From an uncultured Bacillota bacterium (GTDB lineage: Bacteria > Bacillota_I > Bacilli_A > RFN20 > CAG-449): DNA of 11,444 bases. The notes under the pieces are model-generated. The model worked only from the letters and a program-made list of their open reading frames with translations, had not been told where the DNA came from and did no database searches. The stretch is taken from assembly GCA_905204225.1 (NCBI GenBank), contig CAJKZK010000059.1, forward strand, positions 1-11,444, given 5' to 3'. The position numbers and the translations under genes are program-made. Positions 1-6,615 of the stretch are shown piece after piece. Each line of letters opens with the position of its first letter. Positions within the stretch are counted from its first letter, which is position 1.

Positions 1-1121
1 TTAATAAAAATAATATTAATATTTATAATAAAAATGGTAATAAAATAAATTATAAAGAAGAAAATATAATTTTAGAAAAGATTAAATTATCAAACAATAA
101 TTATCAATATCATATGGAAAAAGAAATATATGATGAATCATTAATGATTGATGAAATAATTAATCATTATTTTAAAAATAATATATTAAATATTAACAAA
201 AGAATTATTAATAAAATTAATCAAGCAGATAAAATTTATATTATTGCTTGTGGAAGCTCATTTTATTCAGGAAATTTAGGAAAATATTATTTTGAACATT
301 TTAAAAATAAACCAGTTGAGGTTATATTAGCTAGTGAAGCATTATATGATTTTCCATTAGTAAGTAAAAATCCATTATTTATTTTTATTTCACAATCAGG
401 TGAAACATTAGATGTTATAAATGTTATTAAATTATGTTTAGAAAAACAATATTACACTTTAGGTATCACTAATTCATTTAATTCAACAATAACTCATTTA
501 TGTAATGATATTTTTTATTTATATGCAGGTAGAGAAATATCAGTTGCTTCTACTAAAGCTGTTTTAGGTCAAAATATTATTCTTCTATTATTAACAAAAG
601 AAAATGTATATCAAGATTTAATAAATCTAAAAACTGAAATAACTAGAATTTTTTCTCATAAAGAAGAATTAAATTCTTTATCATTAAATATATATAATCA
701 TCATGACATTTTTATTTTAGGTAAAAATATTGATTATTATATTGCTTTAGAAGCTGCATTAAAATTGAAAGAAATATCTTATATTCATGCTGAAGCATTC
801 CCATCTGGAGAATTAAAGCATGGTAGTCTTGCTTTAATCGATAACAATTCTATAGTTATTGGTTTATTAACTCAAAAAAATGTTTGTAATATTATGAGAA
901 CAAATTTATTAGAAGTAAGTAGTAGAGGTGGCAAAATTTATACTTTTGTAAAAAATGAATTATCTAAGCAAGATAATTTTATATTAAACGACCTGCCTTC
1001 TTATATTATGCCTTTAAGTTTATTAGTTTGTTTGCAACTTTTATCATTCTATATTGCAAAAAACAAAAAAATTGATATGGATACTCCACGTAATTTAGCA
1101 AAATCAGTTACAGTAGAATAA
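1..1121 (+). CDS. glmS: Glutamine-fructose-6-phosphate aminotransferase, C-terminal two thirds (partial at left edge)
   Basis: Isomerase part of GlmS, the cytosolic enzyme that makes glucosamine-6-phosphate from fructose-6-phosphate and glutamine, first step toward UDP-GlcNAc and peptidoglycan. Two SIS domains are visible, about residues 38-165 and 197-325 counted from the ATG at 114. They contain ACGSS, SQSGET, ASTKA, the KLKEISYIHAEAF...GELKHG block and the C-terminal NLAKSVTVE signature. The family's catalytic Glu, His and Lys correspond to E220, H236 and K330. The ATG at 114 is not the start: the same frame is open to the left edge and encodes a stretch matching the GlmS interdomain region (IYNKNG..., then HMEKEIYDE). 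372 codons are visible of a family length near 600, so the N-terminal glutaminase domain lies outside the window. An oddity is Arg in place of the usual Pro in the AGPEI motif. The stop directly abuts the stop of the convergent peptidase gene. Confidence 0.95.
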   Translation, partial: NKNNINIYNKNGNKINYKEENIILEKIKLSNNNYQYHMEKEIYDESLMIDEIINHYFKNNILNINKRIINKINQADKIYIIACGSSFYSGNLGKYYFEHFKNKPVEVILASEALYDFPLVSKNPLFIFISQSGETLDVINVIKLCLEKQYYTLGITNSFNSTITHLCNDIFYLYAGREISVASTKAVLGQNIILLLLTKENVYQDLINLKTEITRIFSHKEELNSLSLNIYNHHDIFILGKNIDYYIALEAALKLKEISYIHAEAFPSGELKHGSLALIDNNSIVIGLLTQKNVCNIMRTNLLEVSSRGGKIYTFVKNELSKQDNFILNDLPSYIMPLSLLVCLQLLSFYIAKNKKIDMDTPRNLAKSVTVE

Positions 1122-2381
1122 TTATAAATAAAAATTCTTAATAAAATTATATAAATAAATTATATCTTCTGCGCCTGCTGTTTCAAAGCTTGAATGCATT
1201 GCAAGTTGACTTAAACCAATATCACAAGATTTTAATGAAACATGAGTATTAGAAATATTACCTAAAGTTGAGCCACCTCTTATATCTGATTTATTTGTAA
1301 AAAATTGATATGGAATATTATTTTTTAAACATATATTTTGAACTATTCCGCTTGAATAAGCATCTGTTGTATAACTTTGGCTTGCATTAAATTTTATAAC
1401 AATCCCTTTATTCATATAAACTTTATTGTTTGGATCTGTAAAATTAAGATTTGGATGTACAGCATGAGCATTATCACTAGAAACTAAAAATGATTTACTT
1501 AAAGCACAATAATATATCTCTTCATCAAAATTTAAAGCATTATTTATTCTTCTTAAAATAATATTTAAGAAATCAGAATTTGCCCCTTGTATAGTTGTAG
1601 ATCCAACTTCTTCATTATCAAAAACTGTACATATATTAATATTTTTATTATCTTCATTATCAATAAATGCTTTCATTGTAATATAAGCACATTCAAGATC
1701 ATCTAATCTTGGTGAAGAAATATATTCTTCATTTTTTCCCCATAAATATCCTTTTTCAAAATTATAAGTAAATAGATCAAAATTTAAAATATCATCTTTA
1801 TTAATATTTAATTCTTCACTTATTAACATTAAAATATCATTGCCTAAATCTTCTTGCCCAATAAATGGAACAATATCTCTAGAAAAATTATATTCATATC
1901 CTTTATTAATTTCTCTATTAAAATGAATGCACATATTAGGAATCATTAATATTGGTTTTTTAATATTTATAATTTTAGAAAAAATTTTATCATCTTGTTT
2001 AAAGATTATTCTTCCAGCGATTGATAAAGGTCTATCTAACCATGTAGAAACAATCATTCCTCCATATGGTTCAATATTGACTCTATTATAAATATCTTGT
2101 TTATTTTTATAATTAGGTTTGATTTTGAAACAAGGAGAATCTGCATGACTAGCCACTATTTTAAATGAATAATCATTATTAACATCTTTACCAATTTTAA
2201 AAGCAATAAGGCAAGAATCATTTCTTGTTACAAAATATTTATTTCCTTCTTTTAAATTAAATTTTTCTGTTTCAAATAATTCAATAAAATTATTGTTTAA
2301 TAATTCTTTTTTTAAATTGTCTATTGCGTTAAAAGCAGTAGGACTTTCATTAATAAAATTTAAAACATCATTTTTGATCAT
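1122..2381 (-). CDS. apeB: M18-family zinc aminopeptidase
   Basis: Cytosolic metallo-aminopeptidase of family M18 (aspartyl aminopeptidase/ApeB-like), which removes N-terminal residues from peptides; family members form large oligomers with two metals per subunit. At 419 aa it has normal length. Expected metal-ligand and catalytic motifs are present in order: ASHADSP (His ~79), SPRLDDLE (Asp ~227), DNEEVGS (Glu ~257-258), SSDNAHAVHPN (Asp ~303) and LAMHSSFE (His ~396). An in-frame GTG nine bases upstream (2390) would sit on top of the ribosome binding site. I chose the ATG at 2381, which has AGGAG eight bases before it. That site overlaps the TAG stop of the upstream XRE gene, so the two genes are very probably cotranscribed and translationally coupled. 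Substrate specificity cannot be read from the sequence, and the symbol is family-level only. Confidence 0.92.
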   Translation of the reverse strand: MIKNDVLNFINESPTAFNAIDNLKKELLNNNFIELFETEKFNLKEGNKYFVTRNDSCLIAFKIGKDVNNDYSFKIVASHADSPCFKIKPNYKNKQDIYNRVNIEPYGGMIVSTWLDRPLSIAGRIIFKQDDKIFSKIINIKKPILMIPNMCIHFNREINKGYEYNFSRDIVPFIGQEDLGNDILMLISEELNINKDDILNFDLFTYNFEKGYLWGKNEEYISSPRLDDLECAYITMKAFIDNEDNKNINICTVFDNEEVGSTTIQGANSDFLNIILRRINNALNFDEEIYYCALSKSFLVSSDNAHAVHPNLNFTDPNNKVYMNKGIVIKFNASQSYTTDAYSSGIVQNICLKNNIPYQFFTNKSDIRGGSTLGNISNTHVSLKSCDIGLSQLAMHSSFETAGAEDIIYLYNFIKNFYL

Positions 2382-2392
2382 GTTAATCACTC

Positions 2393-2995
2393 CTAAATAT
2401 TTTTATCTCTTTTCTTTAATAAGAAAAAGAAAATGAAGAACAATTCAACTGGTATACCCACTAAAAATATCATCCAGTTATTATTCGCGTTCTTAAAAAA
2501 TAATTCTAAAGATAAGTAAATAGATAAACAAGTAGCCCAAATAAGTCCAGAAATGGTTGTTAGTTTTATCCATTTATTTCCCCATATTGCTGTAAAAACT
2601 ACTAAGACAATAAAATCAATATTTAAAGCATAAATAAAAGAAATCCAATAAGAAGAATTCTTACCAATCATACCACATATTACATAAACAATTATAGCAA
2701 TGAGCCAAGAACCAATACATGATAAAAAAGGAATAATAATTCTATTTCTAAAAAAAGCTGGTTTCTTTTCTTTTTTCGGCTTGTCTAATATCATATCATT
2801 TAAAGTAACATTAAAAATTTCACATAATTTAAGCATTATTAAAGTATCAGGAATACCATCTGCTCTTTCCCATTTAGATATTGCTTTATCAGAATAATTC
2901 AATTTTTCAGCAAGCTGTAATTGGGTTAGATTAATTCTTTTCCTATAAGTAGCAATATTTCTAGCAATGTTTTCTTTAATTCTATTTTCATCCAT
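2393..2995 (-). CDS. XRE-family transcriptional regulator with four C-terminal membrane helices
   Basis: 200-aa protein. Residues ~7-70 form a Cro/CI-type (HTH_3) DNA-binding domain with the typical order LTQLQLAEKLNYS-KAISKWERADGIPD-LxxLxxIFxVTLNDMI. A basic linker (KPKKEKKP, 72-79) leads into four hydrophobic segments at about 87-109, 117-137, 144-166 and 173-193, ending in a positive tail. The combination implies a membrane-tethered repressor, a common architecture in Firmicutes where membrane signals modulate DNA binding; the ligand is unknown. It is followed after 11 bases by the M18 aminopeptidase and faces the divergent 128-aa gene across a 183-bp region holding repeated GTAGAG half-sites, the obvious candidate operators. 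No ribosome binding site precedes the ATG: the upstream sequence is GATAAAGTAATAAT. The start is supported by the domain beginning right after it. Confidence 0.9.
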   Translation of the reverse strand: MDENRIKENIARNIATYRKRINLTQLQLAEKLNYSDKAISKWERADGIPDTLIMLKLCEIFNVTLNDMILDKPKKEKKPAFFRNRIIIPFLSCIGSWLIAIIVYVICGMIGKNSSYWISFIYALNIDFIVLVVFTAIWGNKWIKLTTISGLIWATCLSIYLSLELFFKNANNNWMIFLVGIPVELFFIFFFLLKKRDKNI

Positions 2996-3001
2996 ATTAT
3001 T

Positions 3002-3030
3002 ACTTTATCATTAAAAAATTCGATTTTCAA
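3002..3030 (-). promoter_or_regulatory. Candidate promoter of the XRE/aminopeptidase pair
   Basis: On the minus strand TTGAAA (3030-3025) and TAAAGT (3007-3002) are separated by 17 bases, an acceptable sigma-A spacing with a weak -10. The predicted transcription start would fall at or within a few bases of the ATG at 2995, giving a leaderless or near-leaderless mRNA. That would fit the missing ribosome binding site. This is pattern reading in very A/T-rich DNA and chance matches are common. Confidence 0.35.
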
Positions 3031-3046
3031 CACATTTTTTGGGTAT

Positions 3047-3123
3047 TCTACTCATAGTAGAGTTGTTTTTATACACTCTACTTTTGAAAAAGTATAAGTA
3101 GAGTTTTAAAAATAATAGTAGAG
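3047..3123. promoter_or_regulatory. Operator array: GTAGAG half-sites with two inverted repeats
   Basis: TCTACT-CAT-AGTAGA (3047-3061) is a 6-bp inverted repeat. ACTCTACTT (3075-3083) and AAGTAGAGT (3096-3104) form a perfect 9-bp inverted repeat with a 12-base spacer. A further TAGTAGAG lies at 3116-3123. Half-site centres fall at about 3049, 3059, 3078, 3100 and 3120, so most are spaced 19-22 bp, close to two helical turns. The last copy reaches the -35 region of the rightward gene. The array lies between the divergent XRE regulator and the 128-aa gene, and I infer that the regulator binds it to control one or both directions. Confidence 0.6.
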
Positions 3124-3151
3124 AATTTTTTTATTCTTTTTGATATATAAT
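3123..3151 (+). promoter_or_regulatory. Candidate promoter of the 128-aa gene
   Basis: A consensus TATAAT stands at 3146-3151, inside TTTTTGATATATAATG, 27 bases before the ATG at 3179. The -35 position 17 bases upstream (3123-3128, GAATTT) is poor and overlaps the last GTAGAG operator half-site. A repressor bound there would block RNA polymerase directly. Confidence 0.5.
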
Positions 3152-3178
3152 GATTTTAGTCAAATAGGAGGACTATTT

Positions 3179-3565
3179 ATGAAACCAATTATTTTAAGTG
3201 ATCAATCAACTAAATTAGATAACAAAAACATATTTATTGTCAGCAATGAAAAATCTTCATTAGGTCAAATTGCTTATTCATTAGATTTAATTTCAAATGG
3301 AGGACAAGATATTATTTATCTTTCAAGTCATGAATCTTTTAATAAAATAAGTAAATTAGTCAATAAAATTATTTCAATGCACAATAAAAATAACGCTATT
3401 GTAATTGATATAGATTCATCTATTATTTCAAAAGAAGAATTAGTTAATGAAATAATCAATTCTAAAAATGTTTTAGATACTGTTGTTACTAAACAATGTA
3501 AATATTCTTTAGTAAAAATGGAAAATTTAGAAATAGCTAATACTAAAGCATTATATACCTATTAA
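3179..3565 (+). CDS. Small protein of unknown function, possibly SpoVS/Alba-like
   Basis: 128-aa soluble protein without signal peptide or membrane helices. The start is the ATG at 3179 because AGGAGG (3166-3171) lies seven bases upstream; an in-frame ATG at 3140 has no ribosome binding site and lies inside the promoter region. The predicted pattern alternates strands and helices: strand NIFIVS (17-22), helix SSLGQIAYSLDLI (26-38), strand DIIYLSS (44-50), helix SFNKISKLVNKIISM (53-67), strand AIVIDID (73-79). This spacing, with SS, A..L, G, N..-K.V and a terminal hydrophobic strand, recalls stage V sporulation protein S (an Alba-fold protein of about 86 aa). I made that match by eye and it is weak. 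It is divergent from the XRE regulator gene and monocistronic, ending at the terminator at 3618-3650. Function unknown. Confidence 0.75.
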   Translation: MKPIILSDQSTKLDNKNIFIVSNEKSSLGQIAYSLDLISNGGQDIIYLSSHESFNKISKLVNKIISMHNKNNAIVIDIDSSIISKEELVNEIINSKNVLDTVVTKQCKYSLVKMENLEIANTKALYTY

Positions 3566-3617
3566 TGGGTGCAATTACCAAGCATTAATATATAAGCACT
3601 AACAACCTCTCAAAATC

Positions 3618-3650
3618 AAAAAAATAACATCGCTTGGGTGTTATTTTTTT
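3618..3650. terminator. Bidirectional Rho-independent terminator
   Basis: AAAAAAATAACA (3618-3629) is the exact complement of TGTTATTTTTTT (3639-3650). On the plus strand the stem extends by a T-G and a C-G pair, leaving a GCTTG loop. Both strands end the hairpin in a run of seven T. It stands between the 128-aa gene (ending 3565) and the convergent uvrB operon (ending 3720), so it can terminate both. Confidence 0.85.
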
Positions 3651-3674
3651 ATTGTAATTTTATTATTCAGTAAA

Positions 3675-3709
3675 GTGATTTGCAATGTTTCGCCGAAGCG
3701 ATTTGTAAT
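3675..3709. repeat. Short direct-repeat pair flanking a small hairpin
   Basis: GTGATTTGCAAT (3675-3686) and GCGATTTGTAAT (3698-3709) match at 10 of 12 positions. Between them GTTTC-GCC-GAAGC can fold as a 5-bp stem. The segment has more G+C than its surroundings and lies just after the uvrB stop. It may be a remnant of a dispersed repeat or part of the operon's 3' end. No function can be assigned. Confidence 0.35.
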
Positions 3710-3719
3710 AAAATATTTA

Positions 3720-5690
3720 TTATTCGCCTTTTAATTCAAATAAGATATCTCTAAGTTCAGCAGCTTTTTCAAATTCATAATTTTTAGCAGCTTCTCTCAT
3801 TTGTTTTTCTATATCTTTAATATATCTTTCTTTTTCTGACCTTGTCATTTTACCATTTTTATTTTTATTAACAACAGTGTCTTTAATTTTTAAAGGCATT
3901 CTAATTTCTTTAATAATAGTTTTTGGAGTTATATGATGTTCTTCATTATATTTTTCTTGAATAGCTCTTCTTCTATTAGTTTCATCAATACTTGCTTTCA
4001 TTGAATCAGTAATTTTAGAAGCATACATAATTACTTTACCATGTTCATTTCTAGCTGCTCTACCTATTACTTGTATTAATGATCTTTCACTTCTTAAAAA
4101 GCCTTCTTTATCTGCATCTAAAATACATATTAAAGAAACTTCAGGAATATCTAAACCTTCTCTTAATAAATTAATACCAACTAAAATATCATATTTACCT
4201 TTTCTTAAATTATAAATTATTTCAGTTCTTTCAAGAGTTTTAGTTTCATTATGAAGATAAACAACTTTCATTCCTTGTTCTTTTAAATAAGAAGTTAAAT
4301 TTTCTGCATCATTAATAGTCATAGTAACTATCATTACTCTTTCATTTCTATTAATTACTTCTTTACTAGCGCCTATTAAATCATAAACAGGATTAGATGT
4401 ATTTCTAACATCAATAAGTGGATCAAGTAATCCTGTAGGTCTAATAATTTGTTCTACAACTTCATTATTTACTTTATTTAATTCATAATCTCCAGGAGTC
4501 GCAGAAGTACATATAATTTGATTAATTTTACTTTCAAATTCTTCAAAATTTAATGGTCTATTATCTAAAGCAGATGGTAAACGAAAGCCATATTCTACTA
4601 ATACTTCTTTTCTAGCTCTATCTCCATTATACATACCTTTAATTTGAGGTAAAGTTACATGACTTTCATCAACAAACAATAAATAATCTTTAGGAAAATA
4701 ATCAAATAAAGTAAAAGGTGTCTGTCCTTCTTTTCTTTTATCAATATGTCGAGAATAATTTTCTATTCCAGGACACATACCAAATTCTAACAAAGTTTCA
4801 ATGTCTCTATTTGTTCTTTGTGATAATCTTTCTTCTTCAAGTAATTTACCATTAACATGAAAATAATCTAATCTTTCTTTTAATTCTACTTTAATAGTTT
4901 CTACAGCTTCGTTAATTCTTTTTTGAGTTGAAGCATGTTCATGAGTAGGAAATATAGGGTATTCATCAAAAGTATGTTTTATTTCTCCAGTTAATGGATC
5001 AACTGCGACAATTTCTTCAATTGTATCAAATTCATCTAATAATATTTTAATAACAAATTCACTTGTAGAACTTGGTGCAATTTCTATTACATCACCATTT
5101 ACTCTAAAAGTACCTGGTGTTAAATCTAAATTATTTCTAATATATTGATTATTAACTAATCTAGTTAATAAATCTTTACGATCAATTTCTTCTCCTTTAT
5201 GCAAAAAGAAAACTAATGATTGATATTCTTTAGGATCACTTAAACCATATATTGCGGCGACTGAAGCAACAATTATAGTATCACTTCTTTCTAATACTGA
5301 ATTAATGCTACTCGCTCTCATTATTTCTATTTCTTCATTCATTACAGCGTTTTTTTCAATATAAGTATCAGTAGCAGGTAAATATGCTTCTGGCTTATAA
5401 AAATCAAAATTAGAAACAAAATATTCCACTCTATTATGAGGAAACAATTCTTTAAATTCAGCATATAGTTGTCCTGCTAAAGTTTTATTATGAACAAGTA
5501 CTAAAGTAGGTTTATTAATTTTTTCAATAATATTAGCCATTGTAAAAGTTTTTCCAGTTCCAGTAGCCCCTTTTAAAACTTGGAATTTTTTATTATCTTT
5601 TAATCCTTGTACTAATTTATCAATTGCTTTAGGTTGATCTCCAGTTGGTTTATATGGAGAGACTAATTGAAATTTATTTTGTTTTATCAT
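3720..5690 (-). CDS. uvrB: UvrABC excision nuclease subunit B
   Basis: Damage-verifying helicase-like subunit of nucleotide excision repair; it receives DNA from UvrA and recruits UvrC. At 656 aa it is full length. Walker A GATGTGKT is at 41-48 and the DESH box at 341-344. The GINLLREGLDIPEVSL motif is at 505-520, motif VI QVIGRAARN at 540-548, and the C-terminal UVR domain (UvrC contact) at ~622-655. The beta-hairpin that clamps DNA is at ~94-127; where E. coli has YYDYYQPEAY this protein has NFDFYKPEAY, so three aromatic or tyrosine positions differ. The ATG at 5690 lies inside the 3' end of the YitT gene (17-bp overlap) and has only a weak purine-rich site (AAAAAAGAAAA), suggesting coupled translation. 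It is the last gene of the secA-prfB-YitT-uvrB run. uvrA does not follow within the window. Confidence 0.98.
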   Translation of the reverse strand: MIKQNKFQLVSPYKPTGDQPKAIDKLVQGLKDNKKFQVLKGATGTGKTFTMANIIEKINKPTLVLVHNKTLAGQLYAEFKELFPHNRVEYFVSNFDFYKPEAYLPATDTYIEKNAVMNEEIEIMRASSINSVLERSDTIIVASVAAIYGLSDPKEYQSLVFFLHKGEEIDRKDLLTRLVNNQYIRNNLDLTPGTFRVNGDVIEIAPSSTSEFVIKILLDEFDTIEEIVAVDPLTGEIKHTFDEYPIFPTHEHASTQKRINEAVETIKVELKERLDYFHVNGKLLEEERLSQRTNRDIETLLEFGMCPGIENYSRHIDKRKEGQTPFTLFDYFPKDYLLFVDESHVTLPQIKGMYNGDRARKEVLVEYGFRLPSALDNRPLNFEEFESKINQIICTSATPGDYELNKVNNEVVEQIIRPTGLLDPLIDVRNTSNPVYDLIGASKEVINRNERVMIVTMTINDAENLTSYLKEQGMKVVYLHNETKTLERTEIIYNLRKGKYDILVGINLLREGLDIPEVSLICILDADKEGFLRSERSLIQVIGRAARNEHGKVIMYASKITDSMKASIDETNRRRAIQEKYNEEHHITPKTIIKEIRMPLKIKDTVVNKNKNGKMTRSEKERYIKDIEKQMREAAKNYEFEKAAELRDILFELKGE

Positions 5691-6615
5691 TTTTCTTTTT
5701 TAAACCTATATTAACTGAACTTTGATGTGCTTTAAATCCTTGGCCTTTAACTGCACTTAATCTTGTAACAGTAACAAAAGAAGAAGGATCTACTTTAGCA
5801 ATAATATCCATCAATACATAATATTCTCTAATATCTAAAACAACTTGTAAAATTTTAATTTCTTCATGAGTATATCCACCAACTCCAGATATAATAGTAG
5901 ATCCTCTTTGTATTTTCTCATTAACAATATGATTTAATTCATCATATTTCTTAGAAATAATGGTGACTTCCATATTGTTTTCAGTATCAAATAATTTACT
6001 TAACATGAAAGAAGCAACAAATGCAGAAAATATACCATTTAAAGTCATACCAAAAGTATTTTCTTTAGCAAAAATAAAATTCAAGATAACAATTAATGCA
6101 TCAACAACAAAACAAGTAATTGATGTTTTAAATCCAAAGAATTTTTGAAAACTTAAAGTAATAACATCAATACCACCAGAAGATCCTCCACCAAGAAAAG
6201 TTAATCCTACTCCAGTACCCACTAAAACTCCACCAAATAAACCTGCTAAAAATAAATTAATAGAATTAGTAAGTTCGCCAATGTTTCCTAAATAAAACAA
6301 ATCTAAAGAGCTTAAATATGTGCCTAACATAACAGCAAAAGGATATATAATAGTTGATATAATTGTTTTTATAGCAAATTCATGACCTAGTAATAACCAT
6401 CCTGCAAAAAAACAAAACCAAGTCAAAATAGTGACCATTAATTGTTTATCAACACCAAATAAAGAATTAACCAAAATAGCAATACCTGAAACACCACCTG
6501 TAACAATATCATAAGGTATTAAAAATAAACCTGTGCCAAAACCTAAAATGAAAGATCCTAAAATAACAAAAAATAGTCTTTTAATAATTAGTTTTGCATG
6601 TTTACTAATTTTCAT
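5674..6615 (-). CDS. YitT-family membrane protein (YvjA-like)
   Basis: 313-aa integral membrane protein. About five or six hydrophobic segments fall in residues ~10-205 (around 12-34, 41-55, 59-77, 84-103, 119-141, 163-183, 188-206), with the family's glycine-rich stretches GFGTGLFLIPYDIVTGGVSG and FLGGGSSGGIDV. A cytosolic DUF2179 domain follows at ~215-292 (VTIISKKYDEL...IISGVGGYTHEE...PSSFVTV). The biochemical role of the family is unknown. The ATG at 6615 overlaps the end of prfB by 11 bp, with GGAGG nine bases upstream inside prfB. Placement directly after secA-prfB matches yvjA of Bacillus subtilis as I recall that locus, so I regard it as the likely counterpart; other YitT paralogs cannot be excluded. 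It is slightly longer than the usual ~280-290 aa because of a lysine-rich tail. Confidence 0.92.
   Translation of the reverse strand: MKISKHAKLIIKRLFFVILGSFILGFGTGLFLIPYDIVTGGVSGIAILVNSLFGVDKQLMVTILTWFCFFAGWLLLGHEFAIKTIISTIIYPFAVMLGTYLSSLDLFYLGNIGELTNSINLFLAGLFGGVLVGTGVGLTFLGGGSSGGIDVITLSFQKFFGFKTSITCFVVDALIVILNFIFAKENTFGMTLNGIFSAFVASFMLSKLFDTENNMEVTIISKKYDELNHIVNEKIQRGSTIISGVGGYTHEEIKILQVVLDIREYYVLMDIIAKVDPSSFVTVTRLSAVKGQGFKAHQSSVNIGLKKKNDKTK

Noticed and set aside
114..116. ATG at 114 as the start of a stand-alone SIS-domain isomerase
   Set aside because: The frame is open to the left edge and the upstream residues match the GlmS interdomain segment, so the gene is a partial glmS, not a short separate enzyme.
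2388..2390. GTG at 2390 as the aminopeptidase start
   Set aside because: It overlaps the ribosome binding site that serves the ATG at 2381.
2700..2897. Plus-strand 65-codon ORF
   Set aside because: Antisense to the well-supported XRE gene, no ribosome binding site, no recognisable domain.
3140..3142. ATG at 3140 as the start of the 128-aa protein
   Set aside because: No ribosome binding site, and it overlaps the -10 region; the ATG at 3179 has a perfect AGGAGG.
3566..3719. Small RNA or short gene between the 128-aa gene and uvrB
   Set aside because: Only the terminator and a short repeat pair are visible; no promoter, ORF with a ribosome binding site, or extended structure.
5960..6148. Plus-strand 62-codon ORF
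   Set aside because: Antisense within the YitT-family gene, with no independent support.
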